Assembly (NCBI GenBank): GCA_963377175.1
Contig: CAUJNA010001032.1
Span: 20,001 to 84,000 of the forward strand
Source: Effrenium voratum
Lineage: Eukaryota; Sar; Dinophyceae; Suessiales; Symbiodiniaceae
Direction of reading: 5' to 3'
Length of the DNA stretch: 64,000 nucleotides
Shown here piece by piece: positions 1-30,645 of the stretch; the first letter of the stretch is position 1, and each line of letters opens with the position of its first letter. Both the position numbers and the translations under genes were made by a program. The notes under the pieces were generated by a model. The model worked only from the letters and a program-made list of their open reading frames with translations. It had not been told where the DNA came from and did not search any database.

Positions 1-952
1 GCCACCAACGCAGGTAGGACTTTGCAGTCTGTATAGTGAAGTTCGACGCTTGGTTTGTGTCAGTGTTGCAATGGTTTGACGGGTTTTCGCGTTTTGGCAG
101 GTTCTTTTTTTTGCGCAGAGAAGGGTGTGGATCAAAAATGGGTGCCCAAAACGGAACCCCAAATTGGAAGCAACGACTAAAACATGCGGTCGCCTCGTGG
201 CTTAACTTTGACCCATGCTATCCATGCTCAGAACAGCCGGCGAGGCTTCGACACGGACAACGTAGACACCACGCTGATCACCAAGATGTACCCTGCGATC
301 GTGTCTCTGAGCTGGTGCGTGGGGGCTCTAGCAGTGCCTTGGATGAGAAGGCCAGACCAAAGCCATGTGTGCAGAACTTCCATTTGCTTAAGAATATTTG
401 TTATTTTCCCTGTTGGTTTAAAAGGGAATGTATCACCACTGGAAATATTTGTTATTTCCCAGGGGTCTTAACCAAAAGGAAGTGAATAGTTGCCCAAACC
501 GACCTTCTGACCTTTTGGTTACCTTCGTGGCCCCAAGAGGATTTACCTTTTCCTTCCAGGTGCTTTGGGCAAGTGAGTCTCTGGGGATACCGACAAGGCG
601 AATCCTACCCGAATACATGCTATGGCCAAACGCTCACCTGGTGTTGATCGGGGGATTGGTGGCAAACCTGGGTGAACACTTCTGATTTTCCCATGTTTGG
701 GTGTGGTTGCTTTAACACCCGCGTTGGCGTGTTTGAGCCGAATGACGCCAGTAGCTCTAATTTTGCCAAGCTTGTGTTTACAAGTCAGCGGAATTACGAA
801 GCTGCGAGCAATACCTCGCAGCTGACAGAATACCTGGCAGACAGTATGCCGACGACAGCAGATCGGTTCAGTGGGGCAAGAACTTGCTCTGGATTGCAGC
901 CAAGAAGCAGCAACCAGATTGCTTGTCTTGCCCGTACTTCAAACTGAAGAAC
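1..952. other. No recognisable gene; one short repeat element
   Basis: Open frames here are short, overlap on both strands and show no protein-like pattern. The only structured piece is the repeat at 386-473, listed separately. Confidence 0.5.
386..473. repeat. Short interspersed element, family T7
   Basis: It begins GCTTAAGA and ends TCTTAACC, an imperfect inverted pair. Its core (CCTGTTGGTTTAAAAGGGAA, then a TATCACCACTGGAAATATT-like run) recurs at about 7508-7590 and 15177-15250, with a partial copy near 45945. About 85 bp, no coding capacity. Confidence 0.55.
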
Positions 953-1073
953 AAATGGTTGGGTCAAAACCTAGGGTGCCAAACATGGGGATGGCTACCA
1001 CTCCACTGTTGTCTTTTTAAGAAGGCTTTCTGGGTGTTCACGGGGGTACCAGGGTTTTGACCCATAGCCAAAT
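953..1073. repeat. Inverted-repeat element, family T2, copy 1
   Basis: Left end AAATGGTTGGGTCAAAACC is answered at the right end by GGTTTTGACCCATAGCCAAAT in opposite orientation. The inner part near the right end (GGGTGTTCACGGGGGTACC-like) is shared with copies at 7696, 45793 and 46475. About 120 bp and non-coding, so a MITE-like or introner-like element. Confidence 0.65.
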
Positions 1074-1159
1074 GCCGAATCCCTTGATCCTTCCTTCCTC
1101 TGGCAGCCGTTGGCGCCACAAGGTGGCCAGATAGTTCCAACCAAGACGCCAGAGTCCAT

Positions 1160-1261
1160 GGGTCTGGTTTTCTTTTTGAGGGCACCCCCTTTTTTGGTGG
1201 CTTTAAAGGGAAACCCACAAGGAAACCAGTCCTTTTTGGGTCCTCCAAAAAAGACATACCC
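1160..1261. repeat. Inverted-repeat element, family T1, copy 1
   Basis: Starts GGGTCTGGTTTTC and ends AAAAAAGACATACCC, an imperfect terminal inverted repeat of about 15 bp. The centre holds the family core (GGCTTTAAAGGGAAACCCA, a variant of GGTTTCCCTTTAAAACC). Confidence 0.6.
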
Positions 1262-1440
1262 AGATGGAAGCTGTGATTTCAGCGCTTCCCAGGTGATGAC
1301 GGGCACATTCTGGCCTTGGTCGCTGTTGTTCATCCCCCTGCCGGCCCCCTGGCAAGCCTAGAGCAAACGGGCTGTACACCAAATGCGGATCGCCATCCCT
1401 TGTGCATGCCTCTACGAGTTCGACGGGTTGTCTTCATTTG

Positions 1441-1538
1441 GGTCAGTCTTTTTTTGATGTACACCTTGTTGGTCTGTTTTAAAGGGCAACCAAAAGGAGA
1501 ACCGAAGCTGTTGTGGCCCCCTGAAAAACGGCAGACCC
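1441..1538. repeat. Inverted-repeat element, family T1, copy 2, with target-site duplication
   Basis: Starts GGTCAGTCTTTTTTTGA and ends GGCAGACCC. The flanks carry ATTTG on both sides (1436-1440 and 1539-1543), a likely target-site duplication. The core TTTTAAAGGGCAACCAAAAGG matches the family. Confidence 0.65.
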
Positions 1539-1543
1539 ATTTG

Positions 1544-4005
1544 GATTTGTGTTTTGAGTAGCCTTTCATCTTGGTAAGGGAAGCCCCAAACAATCGCATA
1601 CCCATTTTGCTCTTGCCTGCAGCTTCTCGGCCGTGAGACTGTGCTGACTCCGGATTGGAACAGTGGATTCCAGATCCCTCGATTGCAATACTTCGCTGCC
1701 AGAGTTCAATTAGCAATTGCCGATAGGACAACAGGACCTGTCCATGCATGGCCCATGTGGATCAGACAACAGATCATCAATGATCAAATCAAACGAAACA
1801 ATGCGCAGCTAATTCAGCATGCCTCTTCTAGAACAGTTGTTCACTGCGAACCAACCAACAATATGAATATACAAACAAGCACAGCAAAGCGTTCAAATCA
1901 ATAAACACCAAAAAGGGGCCATAAACAAGCCATCACAAGCAAACTGTCCCATCAACAAAAGCAGGGGCCACCGCGACAACACAATCCAGACACCCGGAAG
2001 GCAGGACCCCGACACAAAACGATGACGGAGCCATGGCTGGTGAGCTACCGAGCCCATTCACCGCCTGCGGAGGTGGCACAGGCGGGATGAATCTCGACCA
2101 ATCCTTGACTATTGGGCAACGGATCTTTAGACTTTACCTTTTTGCAAATCAAGGCTTCGGTTTTCCGTTGAGCCCACAGAAAGAGTTAAACTTTGTGCAG
2201 AGGGGTCAACAGCAACCAAGAACTCCAGAGGGTTGAGGATGCCTCCTTGTTGGGTGGTGCCCAGCCGTCCGGTCATTCAGGTTTTCAGGTTTTTAAGCTT
2301 TAGCGGGGGCTTCCGTTTGAATAGGCAGAGCGCCCTGACACTGCGCATTCTATATCCAATTATTTAAAAAAAAAAAAGAATTTCGATTATGGACACCTGG
2401 CGTTCCACAATCCTTCAATGATAGTGAACTGAAGATGAGGGCGTGGTCCCTACTGTACTACCGAGTCAAAAATGTAGAATCACCTCGAGGTTTGAGGGGG
2501 CGACAGCCATTTCGACCCTGACGATTCAGATGCGTGCTGGAGACCTTGACAAGGGGCCAGTCACCGTCCTTTGGTACCTGCATACAAAGACAGAGTCTCC
2601 AGGCTTTGCCAAATTCAACACTGAGATATTGTCCCAGACGAGCACCGGGAAGATCCAAGTTGTCCAGAAGCACCCAAGTTGCCGCAAATGAATGGTCCCC
2701 TGTAAATTCTAGGTAAGATAGCCGGGGAGAAACACGCGTCCAGATGGGCTGAAGCGGTGAAAACCATTGAACATGCATGGAACGGCCAAGCATCTCCGTG
2801 CAGCCCTAAGGTGGGTAAAATGAAGATTCCGTTGGATGGTTTCGTTGGGTCCTTGTTTTCTGGCATGAATTGTCCATATCCCCGTTGAGAAGCATAAACG
2901 AAGTCCGCCGTTTCTATGGTTCATCTCGTTTTTGCCGGTGCGCACCTTCGTCTGAGTCACATAAACAGGTACCCACCATTTATGTGGGATTGATGTATGT
3001 CGTTGTTTCCACTTCATTCGTTTGGGTATGAGTCAATATTCAACCACCAGGAACCGCAGGTTTCGGTCCATTTAGTGGTGACAACTCATTAGTAAACCCC
3101 CCCCTCCCCCCCCCCCCCCTTCAAGGTCGACAAGGTTTGGACAAGTCCCAAAAATTGAGATTTTTGGGAGGACCCCCCTGATTACTCTGGAGCCCCTTCG
3201 GTCCTCGTCCTCTTACTTCTGGGCCCTTCGGGGCAGTAGGACTTTAAAAGGCAACGACACATTGTTTTGGTTTTGAGCCCAAAAGGGCCCTGATCAATCG
3301 CGGGGGGTTTCCTGTTAATGAGGGGGGACTGGCCTCCAAGGGGGATCCCCTTTGTGAGCTTGAAAACCTTGTCATTTTAAACAAATTTTATGAAAGAAAA
3401 ATGCATTTCGGGGGAAGCACATTTTTGGGAAAAACTTGAGGGCTTCAATAGTGACTTAGTATTGGTGGGTTTAAGCACAGACTAAGCAAATACTAAGCAA
3501 GAAGGAAAGCACCTTTTCTGGCAGGTTTTTGTTGGCTTGGGGGCTGCAGAGGGATACCTTTAATCAGGGGGGGTTTTGGGGAGGGCCCAACAATAATTGG
3601 GTAAGGTTTTTTTGGGGAAACCTTGTTGGCACTTTATTTTAGTATTAGTGAGAATCTGGGGGGAAACAGGGGGAACCTTTAATCGGGGGGGTTTACTAAT
3701 CGTCTCCTGACATTACTAGGTTCCATTTTGGGTACCCATTTTTGGCCCACAGCCATTTGACTTTTGGGTGCGTCTTTTGTGGAGGGTACTTTTTCTAGAA
3801 AAGGACACCTTCAACTCATGAAAACAACGCTCCTCTTTTTTTTTTCGGGGGGAGGTCCAACCAGCAAAATCCTTCAAGGACACCTGTCAAGCCATTTGAG
3901 CCGCAATCAAAACCCGGGAAGATGAAGGTTAAGTAAGGGACAACCATTTTAATGCCGCGTTTTGATTGCTCATTTGGCTCTCCGGGACATGGGAGGCTTG
4001 GTGCG
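1544..4005. other. Intergenic, no gene recognised
   Basis: No protein-like frame. At 2115-2235 there is a repeat (GGGCAACGGATCTTTAGACTTT start, GCAGAGGGGTC near the end) that recurs at 26010-26130. A poly-C run lies at about 3098-3119, followed by G-rich, T-rich low-complexity DNA to about 3820. Confidence 0.5.
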
Positions 4006-4147
4006 AGACGTTGAGCGCCGCGGAGAAGTCCGCGGGCCCCGAGGCCCGCGCGAAGCTCCGTGAAGTCTTGGTGGCCGAAGGTACCAAGGAGCGGGGCGGG
4101 TCGAGCGACCCGGCCGGGCGGGCAGTGGAGACTCATGGACCATGGTG
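4006..4147 (+). CDS. Candidate exon, unknown protein
   Basis: This is a GC-rich island in AT-richer DNA. One plus-strand frame reads as an acidic/basic helical stretch (ETLSAAEKSAGPEARAKLRE and onward to about 4147), and it ends near a possible splice donor. The composition resembles the exons of the phosphatase and transporter genes further right. No family was recognised and the limits are guesses. Confidence 0.3.
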
Positions 4148-4149
4148 AA

Positions 4150-5350
4150 TTGTGTCGGAAAAAGTGGGGTTCAAGATAAATCCTCAGTCCGCGCGCACGG
4201 GCTGTAGTTGTTTCCCTTGTGGTGTCCAACTGCGGATTGTGGATTAGCATTATATACTTTTGACTCTCTGAGGATTCACAAACCCGTCCTAGCAAAATTG
4301 AGGGGTGAACCGCCCCTCCAGAAGTGAGAATTGAATCCCGACATTTAGAACCACCCCTATCAATAGGAGAGTACTCCATTGTTGGCGATAGTGCCACCGT
4401 CTACAAGTACTTGCCTTCCGGCAACTTTGGGGTCGAATTAAAAGAGGGTTCACGTTCCCAAGCCTCCGCCTTTCCAAATTTGGAACCCGAGCGACCCGGA
4501 AGTCTCTCGCTCGAGCAAGGACCTGGCATACCTTGCAGCGGTTCTGCGGGCAGGGGACGCCGCCCTGGGCATCGGAGCCTTGGGGCAAAACCCGACCCGG
4601 CTGTGATTTGTTGGTCGGTGCTTGGTGCTGGCTTGGGTTGGTTCGGCTTGGTTTAGGTTGTTTTAGGTTGGTTTAGGCTGGCTTAAGTTGGTTTAGGTTG
4701 CTGTTGGTTGGCGTGTTTGGGTGTTTCTTAGCTATTTCATGTCGCTTTTGAATGTCGGTGTCGCTACATTATATTGAGTACGCCAGTTTGTTTTCAGATG
4801 TGAATTGGTGTGATTCTATCCAGTACATGAGACATACACCATGACGATTGTGCATTGCTTCTTCAATTTGGCACATCAAGTTACAAGAATCTTGATTGGT
4901 TGCCTCTTCGGCACAGCTTAAATTCATTGCGTGCGGCCAGGGGACCAGGGCCTACCGTTTGGCCCTGATGTTTAAGGTATCGGGAGACTGCTGACTTGAG
5001 AGGCAAAGCTTACAGTACGCATCGTCTTGCATTTTGGTTTGCTGATGCGACATCGGGTCACTTGTTGCTGGGAGATTCGATGAGATCCTGCTATCATGGC
5101 GGCTTCTGGACAAGTTGACTGGACATGGAGTTTGCTTTTCCAGCTATTTCTATGCTTTGATTCTTCAACAGCCTCGAGCATCACAATTGGCAGCCAGTGA
5201 GCCCAAAGTTCGCAGAATTGGTGTCCCCAGCTCGCTTGGGGCATGCTTCCGCCTATTTTTCCTAATATGTGCATTGCTCACAAGCGAATCTTTTGAACGC
5301 ATGTTGCTTTCCCACAAGTCCCAAGGAACCATGCTCGAGTCGCATGCGCA

Positions 5351-5428
<78 letters not shown>

Positions 5429-6170
5429 AAACCACGATGTTATACGTCCGGTACACCCCCAACAGAGTGATGAGCTACGTTTGCCAGGAATCATTGTCAT
5501 GCATTGGAATGCCCTGCGATGCGCACTCGTGTTAGTGAGCTACTTTCTGGGCGACATCATGTCTAGCCATCTCAGCAACATCGTACCAGCCCTGCTTCAC
5601 AACAACTGCAATCTCCTGTTCTGGGCTGTTCTTAAGCCCTTTCCGATTCCTTTGCACACATTTCACTGTGCTCAGGCCTGTTGTCTTTTTGGCAGGCCGT
5701 TATATCGTCAAGAGTGGGGGCTTCCAAACCCCAGAAGAGTCTCTGAGATCGGGGGTTCCTTTCATCCAGCTGATTCCTGAGGAATGCACCACACAATTCA
5801 AGACCTTTTGTCACACACCAATATGCCAGATTGCTGCTTACCTTGTCCCTTCCAAGCTCTTGTTATTTGGCACGTCACAAAACTCTGGCCCAACACCCCC
5901 AAAACCAAAAAAACCCTAGAGTATGATATTAGTATGTATTGGTCGTATTGTTATTCTTGAATAATTACCTTGAAAAGCTTAACTACAAAATTGATGACAT
6001 GTCCAGGCCAAGCAAAAAGGACCGATGACTTGCTTGAACCACTTCCGGAGGCCCGAAGTCCATGGGTGGCCTGCGGGGGGCCCCCTCCGGCGACGGCGCG
6101 CCCCTGGGCGCCCGCCCGGTCTTGCCGGATCACAGCGCCGGGCTTCCGCTGCGCCCCGGCCTTCCGCTGC
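4150..6170. other. Intergenic, no gene recognised
   Basis: Contains a run of degenerate GGTTTAGGTT-like repeats (about 4630-4720) and the CA/GA microsatellite at 5352-5428. Frames across the microsatellite are artefacts. Confidence 0.5.
5352..5428. repeat. (CA)n then (GA)n microsatellite
   Basis: About 30 perfect CA units followed by eight or so GA units. Confidence 0.95.
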
Positions 6171-6174
6171 GCGG

Positions 6175-6261
6175 GGGAAGGAAATGCACCCCGGTTCGTT
6201 CGCGCAAGAACTTGCGGCTGCCATGCCCAGTCGCCTAGTGGAACCCGCCTTTTCCAACGAC
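6175..6261 (+). CDS. Candidate exon, unknown protein
   Basis: The 3' part of a GC-rich island reads in one plus-strand frame as KEMHPGSFAQELAAAMPSRL and then VEPAFSND, up to a GT that begins a T-rich stretch. The opposite strand is also open but is arginine/proline-rich and looks like an antisense shadow. The exon start is not determined. Confidence 0.33.
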
Positions 6262-6289
6262 GTTTTTTTGGGGAAGGTTCCCCTTTGAA

Positions 6290-7695
6290 CTCAGCCAACC
6301 AAAAAAGGATGCCCCTTTCTTCCCCTTGGCCACTGGGTGTCTGAGCTGTACTTGCTGGTGCCATAGGGAATGTGGGTGAATGAACCTGGGGATTCAGGGA
6401 ATGAACCTGGGAAAATAAAGGAAGCCACAACAAGAGGTTTATAAGTAGCGAATGAATCATTGTATTGGAGATGAGATGTTGACGATGTGACAAAGGCTTG
6501 AGGGTGTGTCCCTCAGGAAGGACAATGTGTCCTGTGTGACCGGTCGTTCCAGGCCAATTTGCTGGTTTCGCAGTGGGTTTGTGTTCTTCTTGGAGGCTTG
6601 GCTGAGAGCAGTGTTAACGACACTATGCTTGGGCTGAGAGGCAAGCCAACATAGGGTTGCGTTGTTTTTCAATCTTGTGTTGGGTGATTTGGTTAAACTC
6701 CGCTACTAGACCCCTGGTTTGTTTTGAACATTGTTTCCGGGATGGTTTTGTGTGTTTGTGAACTGCCGTGAACTGCCTGAACTGGTTTTGGGGCAGTTTG
6801 CCCAGGGGCCATCCTCCTGAAAGATCCAATGCTCAGCTTTCCACTAATTATATAGGGGTTTCCTGAACTGCACTATCTAGCTGGTTGCCTGATCCCAAGT
6901 TTGCTTAAGAGGGAGCCAGCCTTTCTCCGAGGAGCTACCAGGAGTTCTGGTTGGGACATGGTAGCTATGTGGTCCTTCTGACACCACTTCTGCAAGAAGC
7001 AGTCGAAAGCTGGATCTTGCCAACATTGGAACTTTAAGTATCATTGGCGGCCCTTGGCATGGTTCCAAATGCATGCTTCTGTTGTTTTGTGTTCTTTAGC
7101 TTGGTTGTTTGTTCTGGTCGGTCATCTCTTCTTTTTGGGAGCTAATTGAAATTGACATGAACATTTGTCTTGGTTTGACATTACATTCCGCTAAATTCGT
7201 GGCTGTTTTTTTGTTTCAATTCGGGGAATTGAACCCCCAGCTTCTGAAACCACATGAGCAAGGCAGCTGCCTTCCAAACCACCATCTCGCCAAGAGCCGT
7301 TGGCAGCCAACCCCACCTATAGGGAACTTGGGATCTCTTCTGAGATGATGTCACTTTGCAGGGGGACCCGCCAACCCAAACGACAAGATCATTTTCATGG
7401 ACCAACATGAGCACGCAACATGTTGTATACTGTTTGGTTCATTGAACAAAAGGGCAGATTCATCCTCAAAACCCATGGGTCAGCATCAAGCATGTTATTT
7501 GTCATTTGCTTAAGACTATTCGTATGGGTTCTCCCCATTAGTTTTCAAGGGAGTCTATCACTACTGGAAATATTCCGGTATCCCATCCCCCAAATTGGTG
7601 GTTTGGATTGGGGGTTTGGTGATTTGAACCCTTGTAGAGGGTAAATGGAAAGAAAACACCGCTTCGGCTCCCAAACCACCAAGAGGCTGGACGGC
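6290..7695. other. Intergenic, no gene recognised
   Basis: Moderate AT content with no protein-like frame. A T7 repeat copy lies at about 7508-7590. Confidence 0.5.
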
Positions 7696-7821
7696 AATAT
7701 GGCCATGGTTCAAAACCAATGGTACCATTTTGGGGTTTTCGGTGCACCACCCAGGTTGGTCTATTTTAGTTGGGGGTTGGGATGTTCACTGGGGGTCATG
7801 GGTTTTGACACATGGCCATAT
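7696..7821. repeat. Inverted-repeat element, family T2, copy 2
   Basis: Left end CAATATGGCCATGGTTCAAA pairs with right end GGTTTTGACACATGGCCATAT. It lies just upstream of the first recognised phosphatase exon, whose acceptor follows 20 bp later, so it probably sits in the preceding intron. Confidence 0.65.
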
Positions 7822-7841
7822 GTTGGTGTTTTTTTTTCCAG

Positions 7842-12348
<4,507 letters not shown>

Positions 12349-12756
12349 GTCGTTTTTTTTTTTTGGCGCGCTTCGCAGTGAGCCCAAAGGACACCGGGGA
12401 GGCCGTTTGATGGGGGAAATCGGGGAGGCCGTTTGACGGGGTTCCCGAGTTTTTTTGTTTTTTCTCGCGATTTTGAGTTTTTTTTTGTTTCCCCTAAAGA
12501 TTAGCGGAAGGAATCCACAAGGGGGGATAGTTTTGTTTAGCGCGCCGAGTATCCCATTTGTTCTTTCATATGGAATAATAGGAGGTATTAGATCTTGCAC
12601 TGCCATTTGGCCGTTGTTTTTTGGTGGTGCTGGCGCTGGCGCTGGCGCTGGCGCTGGCGCTGGCGCTGGCGCTGGCGGTGGTGGTGGTGGTGGTGGTGGT
12701 GGTGGTGGTGGTGGTGGCGGTGGCGGTGGTGGTGGTGGTGGTGGCGTGGTGCTGCA

Positions 12757-12789
<33 letters not shown>

Positions 12790-13475
12790 CTTTGCTGCTT
12801 CTTGCCGCTTTTTGCTGCTGCAGCCGCTGCCGTCCTGCTGCTTGGTGCCTCTTGTTTGTGCTTGGTTGGGCGAGTCTGGCCGGCTGGTTGGCTGGCTGGT
12901 CGGTGCCCACTGGGTCGGTAGGTTGGTTGAGGTACCAAGACTGGGTGAAGTCCAGGTGAACTCTATTTGTGTGCGTAGCATGTCAGATGAAAGGAATCTG
13001 GTGGCCACTGGCTGCTTAGCAGACGTTGTGTCACAGTTGTTGCTGGTATCTCTTGAAATGTTTCTAGGGGTGTTGATAAATGTCTTGGCTTTAATATGGG
13101 TGTTTCACTTTGCCAGTTTATATTCAGTTGGGGTGACTGTCAAACATACGGCCGCCCCCTTATTGCCTTATTGAACCCAGGGTCCTGTGTGCCGCGGAAT
13201 ACTAAAGCTCACTTGCCGGGTTCCTGGACATTTTTGGGAAGACCATCTGGGCAAATAGCAAGTTCCTTGAGAAAAAGGCCCCTAGATTATGACAACCTTT
13301 TAGTGGCTGTTTTCGGGGTTTAACTTGCTGGTGCGACAGGTAGGGAATGTGGTTGAATGCACCCAGGAATTGGTCCCCTTAAAGGAATCCACCAGTTGGA
13401 TGGTTTAATAAGGGTCGTTCCATGTCTCATTCCGTGCCAATCGCACCAGAAAGATCCAGCAAGCTTCTAAACCTC
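12349..13475. other. No clear gene; GC-rich simple repeats at 12625-12790
   Basis: Holds (GGCGCT)n, (GGT)n and (GCT)n tracts from about 12625 to 12790. The glycine, alanine and leucine frames over them are artefacts. It could be the next phosphatase intron. Confidence 0.5.
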
Positions 13476-13560
13476 TGAGGCAATCCATACCTCGTGGAGG
13501 CTGTGGCCCGATTTCTGCAAGTCGACGTGGACGTGCCGCTGAACAAAGCGGGCGACGAGA
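13476..13560 (+). CDS. Candidate exon, unknown protein
   Basis: The plus-strand frame reads NPYLVEAVARFLQVDVDVPL and then NKAGDET, after a possible AG acceptor and before an AG/GTGTGC donor. It may be a further exon of the phosphatase gene or of another gene. The phase does not simply continue from the exon ending at 12348. Confidence 0.35.
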
Positions 13561-14429
13561 CTAGGTGTGCACGTGGACGTAGATGTGTGTCCTTCGTTTG
13601 TAGAGTGGCTTGGTTTGTTTTCCTGGGCTTGCTTGCGCGTGTAGCGTTGTAGTTGGTTGCTTGGATAGCAAGTCAGTTGCTTGCTTACTCATTCGTGTTA
13701 TTCGACACTTAGTGAATCACTTGATTAGAGAAGCACTTGAAGACTTGGCTGATTACTTGCTTCGCTGATGTGTTCGTGTGATTGTTTCAATATTGGTTTG
13801 ATTATTTTCATTGATGGTCTGCTTTGCTTAGCTCTGTCTTGCTTTGCTTTGCTGACTTTGCTGGTGTTTTTGCATCATAGGTGTGGGCATGGTGCGTATT
13901 GTAAAGCTGGCGTGTGTGGCGTTTCTTTGGTTCAGCCCGCATCGGCCTAGCCCGGCCCGTGAGCTTTGTCAGGACAGCGGCAAGCATGAAGGATACTAAG
14001 GTGTGACGAACCCATACTCTTCTTGTTCGCCTGGAATGCACGTTGCTGCGGCGTTTTTAGAGTTGGGTTCTTTGGTTGCGGGTGTGGTCTTTGACAGAAG
14101 TGGCGTTCGGATTGTTTACTCCTTCGAAACGTTGTGTCTCGTTGTTTGCGTGACTTGGGGTATGGCTGATCTGCTTGTTTAGCTTTGCACGATCGTCTGT
14201 GCATGGTCGCACACGTCACAAAGTGTTTGAGCGACTTAGCGGGTTGATCAGTTTTCAAGACACACATTAGGGCTGTCCTTGCGTTGCAAGCAGTCAGCTC
14301 TTTTGGAAACAGATACTAGCCATTGTGTTCCAGCCTTCGGTTGCATAGCAGAAGTTGGCCAACGGCTTGCAGTCAGGATGGCCACTGGATATGCGTCTCT
14401 CCACCTGGCACCCCTCGTGCTTCGCCAGC

Positions 14430-14519
14430 GGCCGGCGATGATCTGGACGAAGGTCCCGCATTGGCGCCGCTGGTCGACGGCGAGGAATGCCAGGGGTTGG
14501 CAGACCTCTTCGAGGGGAT
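14430..14519 (+). CDS. Candidate exon, acidic segment
   Basis: After CGCCAG at 14427-14432, the plus frame reads AGDDLDEGPALAPLVDGEEC and then QGLADLFEG. It lies upstream of and on the same strand as the transporter exons. Its acidic character would fit a linker before transmembrane domain 2, but this is only a guess. Confidence 0.3.
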
Positions 14520-17445
14520 TTAGCCATCGTCGCGAGAACTTTTTAGTTTCACCGCGGGGTGTGCAAAGGATATCTGTTTGATCACCCCCGGTTTTGAGAT
14601 CCCTGGTTTATGGATAGACAGTCCTTTTGTTTCACACCTCAACGGGAATCGTATACCCACGCCGCATGTGCCGCATGTACAGAGTGACTCCGTGTTTTGC
14701 TTGGCCCGTATCGCTCGTGGCCTGAAATTACGAAAAGCGTCTTTGCGCAGATTGACCTGCCATGTGAGTCGGGTGCAAAAGCCGTGTGAATTCATGGCGG
14801 CCTCCTGGATGTCGATGTCTGAGCGATCATGACAAATCCATGACGGCTTCGTGCAAGATACACATCCCAACTGGCAGGTCAGCAGGTACAATCTTGAGCA
14901 TCTGCCGGGTACAATTACTCTACACCTGGACCCCAAGTCCAGGGTCCATTTTCCCATTCTGGAGTTTCCGGAAGTAGCGTTCGACGTTGGGTTCCTTGAG
15001 TGAAAGGGGTAGTTATAGCGACCTCACACGACCAAAAAACCCAAATGGTGGTTTATGTGGGGAATATCCCTCCAACCACCTTACTTCAGGCTGGTGAAAT
15101 ATAATTCACCTAGATGGATGTGGTTGCCACGCAGACCAACGCAATGTTTTTTGGATGGATGGATTTCTTGCCTTTGCTTAAGATTGTTTTTCCCCTGTTG
15201 GTCTTAAAGGGAATCTACCACTCATTGAACGGCTATTTAGGGGTTCCAGGAATCTGTGCTTGCGTTGCGTATGCATGATTTGGCACCAAATATGCTGGCG
15301 GGTGGTGTGAGGCAGTATGTGGGTGTGTGTCGAAATAGGGGGACCCCTACAAATCGTTGTTTCCCTTTTAGTTCCCCTTTAAAACCCTACCCACACAGAA
15401 TAACGTCAGAAGAAAACATGCACCGGTGTTGGCTTCATTTGATTACCCACTTGCAGATCTACAGAGCAACCGAAACCAAACTGAGCACATCTTCCAAATC
15501 GCGGGGTGTTTCAATTTGGAGGTGTTCCCTGAAAAGGACACCACAACTGAGTGAGACTGGTCGACACCCGCTTTGCTTGCGGCCCGGGGTTGGGGCCTCC
15601 TTCCTTTTTCACTCAGACTCAGGAGCCTCCAGGCCCAGACATCTTAGGCTCAGTGCTGTCGCAGCCTGAAGGTCCCAAACCTCACTGGGCTTTGGAGATA
15701 TATTTTTTGCAGGAATCCCTTCAGCCGAGCAAAAAACCGACCCTTCACTCCAAGTGTTGGAAAAGAGGTGTAACATTGGCACATGCATGATGTGTTAGCC
15801 TGCGAGCTGCCCAGACGTGTTTTGCTAGTATGTCATTCGAGTTGGCATCCTTTTTGATTATGCCTGCACTTTGTAATAACCTCACTTAATCAAGGCTGAA
15901 GACAAAGCTTTGGAAACAACGTGAGCTGTCTGCCATGTCTCGAGACATGTTATGTGTCTTTGTCCGGGTTTGTCTCAACGGGGGACCCTTTAAAGTTGTG
16001 GTTTTCCAGTTGTTTCCCTCTAACATCTCAAAAAGGCTGCCATCATTTGAGCCAGCAAATGGGACTGTCTTTTTTGGAGAGTGGGACCTCCTGGGAGGTT
16101 GATACTAGCGTGTCAACTTGGTTCTGCATCATCTCGCCAATCTGCTTCAACACCACCCCCCAACGTGGATGGACGAAATCCTGCACCACCTAAGAACCCT
16201 TGAGAAACCACTGTTTGTTAGTATTTTCAGGGAATCAGACAATTCCAGGGCTTCTTGGGTGGTGTAGGGCTTCGTTCATCCAAAGTATGAACCATGAACC
16301 TTGATTTGAAACATGCGGGAACTCCGCTTGAACAATCATGCTCCGAGTACTCTGCTTAAACACTACTGAGCCTTTGCAATTCAGGAGGGCGATTCTCGTT
16401 TTGCATGAACAGTTGATGAGGACAGGGTTCTAGCAGAAATTCTAGCTTTCACTAGAACTCAAATATGAAATCCTTGCTTAAACGGTCTTCAGTCTGGTTT
16501 GACTAGACACCTTCTTTCAATTTATTTGTTGAAGGTGGTGTCCCATCCTAGGATGACTTGTTCAATCTTGTCATTATGACTTAGATACAATTTTGAACGA
16601 CATAATTCTAGTAGAAATTATAGTTTTAACTAGGATTCAGATAGCATTTCGTTTTTCGAAGATGCTTTCAATCAGATTTTCATTAGAATTCATACAGGTG
16701 ATGTCCTTTCCCAGGAGGAATTATTCATGCTTGCTTCATGAGAATTAAATAGACATTAACAAGGAACGAATTCTAGAAGAATGGATGATTTCTGTTAGAA
16801 TAAAAATAGGGTCTGCTTTTTAAAGAGGAGTCCAAACAAATGTGAAATAGTTGTTTTTTTCCAGATCAAGTTCACATCTAAAGGTGTTTTCATGTGTTGT
16901 ATCAAACAAATTATGGAATCCAGTACGAGCAGAGTTCTAGTTAAAACAACATGTAGGTTAACTAGGTTTTCCATTTTAACAAGGACTTCAATTAGGTTTT
17001 TTATTGGACACCAACATTCAGTTTAGAATTCATGTCCTTTTTCATGACTTTATTCATAGTTGAGATAGGAGCCAATAAGCACAGAGTCCCACAACACGAG
17101 AAAAGGAGAACACTGAGAAGCACTCCCAGGAAATCCCTTTCTGCTATTTTGGGGGTTCCAGTTTGTTCGTGGGTTTAAGCTAAGAAAATACCAGCCCCAG
17201 ATGTTGATCTAGGGGTTGATTCCCCATTGTTTTTAACCATTGTTCTTTTCAATAACCAGCCGTTTTCCCGATTCCGGAGGTTTTTCTAGAAAGAAGGTAT
17301 CCCTGGAAAGAATGGAATTGGAAGGTACCCCTAGAGTTCTTGGATGTTAGGACTTTAGCTTCTTGCCAACTAGTGGGTTTTCCGAATTAAACCACTAAAG
17401 GTTACACAGTTTTTGCATGGGAGCAGAAAGCCACCGAGTGTTGAG
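14520..17445. other. No secure gene; degenerate AT-rich repeats at 16430-16820
   Basis: A T7 repeat copy lies at about 15177-15250. From 16430 to 16820 a degenerate ~180-bp unit recurs (TTCTAG(T/C)AGAAATT, then ACTAG(A/G)A/TTCA, then a GGTGATGTCC-like stretch). A short open segment at about 16110-16195 has no family match. This may be intron sequence upstream of the transporter exons. Confidence 0.45.
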
Positions 17446-30645
<13,200 letters not shown>
